From Moraxella equi (GTDB lineage: Bacteria; Pseudomonadota; Gammaproteobacteria; Pseudomonadales; Moraxellaceae): a stretch of 7,267 bases of DNA. The DNA lies in assembly GCF_002027555.1 (NCBI RefSeq), contig NZ_MXAP01000138.1, positions 1 through 7,267 on the forward strand. Reading direction: 5' to 3'. Below the pieces are notes generated by a model. The model was not told the origin of the DNA. It made no database searches and was given only the letters and a program-made list of their open reading frames with translations. This document shows positions 6,309 to 7,267 of the stretch, piece by piece. How positions within the stretch are numbered: position 1 is the stretch's first letter; each line of letters begins with the position of its first letter. A program made the translations under genes and the position numbers.

Positions 6309-7073
6309 TCACAAAATCCGAATCCCCTGCCACAGCGCATATACCCCAAGCACAAACAGCACGACCGAGATGACATGACCAAAGACTTCTTGGGAGAGTC
6401 TGTTACGCACCTTTGAACCCAAATAGACAAACAGCATAGAAATCACAATCACGATTCCAAGCATAGCCATCTGCTTTTGGCTAAATGCCATGATGAGCGG
6501 AGTCAAGGTAAATAGCTGAATGACTTTGGTAATCAAAATACTCATGTTATTGACAATCACCATCTCATGCTTGGTGCGGTCTGTGCCGATAAGATAAATC
6601 ATCAAAAACGCCACAATGGCATTGGTAACACCGCCGATGACCCCAACCAAAAACCCCGCCACCGCCATTGTTTTTTTATCTCTTTTAAAGGTAATTCTAA
6701 ACCTGCTGTATTGGGTAATAATATAGACAATGAGCGTCAGACCCAAAAAGATTTTTAGATAGCTATCAGGAAACAGCAGAAGCAGTCGCACCCCAACTAA
6801 GCCACCCAAAAAACTCATCACAAACAGCCAAAAGTACTCTTTACTGTATTTGATAATGTTGGCAATAACACCCCCACCCGTGCGAAGCATGATGAGATTT
6901 AGGATGATACACGGCACAATAACCATCGCCACCGCAATTTTAAGCGGATAAAAACTGGCAATAATCGCGGTGCCAACAATAGGATAGCCAAAGCCTGCCA
7001 CACCATGCAACAACGCCCCAAGTACAAAAAAAACAATGATAATCCAATCATTATTATCAAATTGTGATAGCAT
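6309..7073 (-). CDS. TauE/SafE (TSUP) family membrane permease
   Basis: This 254-residue polytopic inner-membrane protein has about eight hydrophobic segments and the two-half layout typical of the TSUP family (PF01925). The first half carries LHGVAGFGYPIVGTAI (22-37), with the characteristic Gly-rich GxGFGxP-like motif. The second half carries a related motif, AGFLVGVIGGVTNAIVAF (139-156). A short charged loop (about 124-135, with RFRITFKRDKK) separates the halves. Family members move small organosulfur or oxyanion compounds such as sulfite, sulfoacetate or sulfolactate, mostly by export or uptake driven by ion gradients; the substrate here cannot be read from sequence. The ATG at 7073 is supported by AAGGGC on the minus strand (7084-7079), six bases upstream of it. 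The gene is convergent with the autotransporter and there is no sign of a functional link. It probably has its own promoter in the 140 bp to its right, where I found only weak -10 candidates. Confidence 0.9.
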   Translation of the reverse strand: MLSQFDNNDWIIIVFFVLGALLHGVAGFGYPIVGTAIIASFYPLKIAVAMVIVPCIILNLIMLRTGGGVIANIIKYSKEYFWLFVMSFLGGLVGVRLLLLFPDSYLKIFLGLTLIVYIITQYSRFRITFKRDKKTMAVAGFLVGVIGGVTNAIVAFLMIYLIGTDRTKHEMVIVNNMSILITKVIQLFTLTPLIMAFSQKQMAMLGIVIVISMLFVYLGSKVRNRLSQEVFGHVISVVLFVLGVYALWQGIRIL

Positions 7074-7169
7074 GAACTGCCCTTATTCCAAATCATAAAA
7101 CGTGGGCAATTATCGCAAACTTTATCCAAAAAGTGATATGCACGATAAGTCATTGCTTATTCCAAAAAC

Positions 7170-7194
7170 GAAAAACACCGCATAAAGCGGTGCT
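7170..7194 (-). terminator. Minus-strand rho-independent terminator
   Basis: CACCGC (7176-7181) pairs with GCGGTG (7187-7192) around a five-base loop. Read on the minus strand the hairpin is followed by TTTTTCGTTTTT, a good U-tract; on the plus strand it is followed only by CTTTCAAG. It would therefore terminate a minus-strand gene entering from the right edge and insulate it from the permease gene. Confidence 0.8.
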
Positions 7195-7215
7195 TTCAAG
7201 CCTTTTTGCATGAGT

Positions 7216-7267
7216 TTAGGCAGGTTTATTTTCTTCATGCAGTCTTGCATTTATACCAACCGAACCC
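7216..7267 (-). CDS. Possible C-terminal end of a minus-strand gene (partial)
   Basis: One minus-strand frame is open from the window edge to a TAA at 7218-7216 and encodes GSVGINARLHEENKPA as the last 16 residues. Support is indirect: a minus-strand terminator lies about 24 bases beyond the stop, where one would expect it. A second open frame ends at a TGA at 7237-7235 and would give GFGWYKCKTA; the third frame stops almost at once. I prefer the first because of its distance to the terminator and its ordinary composition. The product is not recognisable from so short a piece. Confidence 0.35.
   Translation of the reverse strand, partial: GSVGINARLHEENKPA

Noticed and set aside
7092..7097. 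TATGAT as -10 of the permease promoter
   Set aside because: Transcription would start at the ribosome binding site, leaving almost no leader, and no acceptable -35 lies at the right distance.
7081..7139. Small minus-strand frame crossing the terminator near the right edge
   Set aside because: It would start inside the putative partial gene and read through a strong hairpin and U-tract; there is no ribosome binding site or family resemblance.

Overview
The window reads as chromosomal DNA of an AT-rich Gram-negative bacterium. It carries lspA, two predicted lipoproteins and an outer-membrane autotransporter with a C-terminal barrel. Base composition, codon style and the NalP-like lipidated subtilase autotransporter suggest a Moraxellaceae member (Moraxella or a relative). 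That assignment is inferred from general resemblance; no marker gene in the window proves it.

Layout, left to right. A GNAT-family N-acetyltransferase (56-508, +) lies 51 bp upstream of lspA, signal peptidase II (560-1108, +), and no terminator is visible between them. lspA ends in a rho-independent terminator (about 1118-1146). Convergent to it is a small lipoprotein with a TonB-C-terminal-like domain (1171-1542, -), with a good sigma70-type promoter at 1582-1610. Divergent from that lipoprotein is the dominant gene, a 1490-residue autotransporter (1778-6250, +), preceded by an extended -10 promoter and an AAGG ribosome binding site. Its order is lipoprotein signal, long Ala/Gln/Lys-rich coiled coil of about 430 residues, S8 subtilisin-like protease domain with a complete Asp/His/Ser triad, a passenger-associated transport repeat, and a C-terminal beta-barrel ending in Phe. 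A near-perfect hairpin (6262-6298) separates it from a convergent TauE/SafE-type (TSUP) permease (6309-7073, -). At the right edge, a minus-strand terminator (about 7170-7194) and a short open stretch (7216-7267) suggest the 3' end of another minus-strand gene.

Functional links. LspA is the peptidase that would process both predicted lipoproteins, so enzyme and candidate substrates are neighbours, although not in one operon. The lipidated protease resembles Neisseria NalP in its overall plan (lipobox, S8 domain, barrel). It differs by a long, internally triplicated coiled coil between the lipid anchor and the protease. That architecture is the most interesting element of the window. I saw no RNA genes, CRISPR array, insertion sequence or prophage genes.
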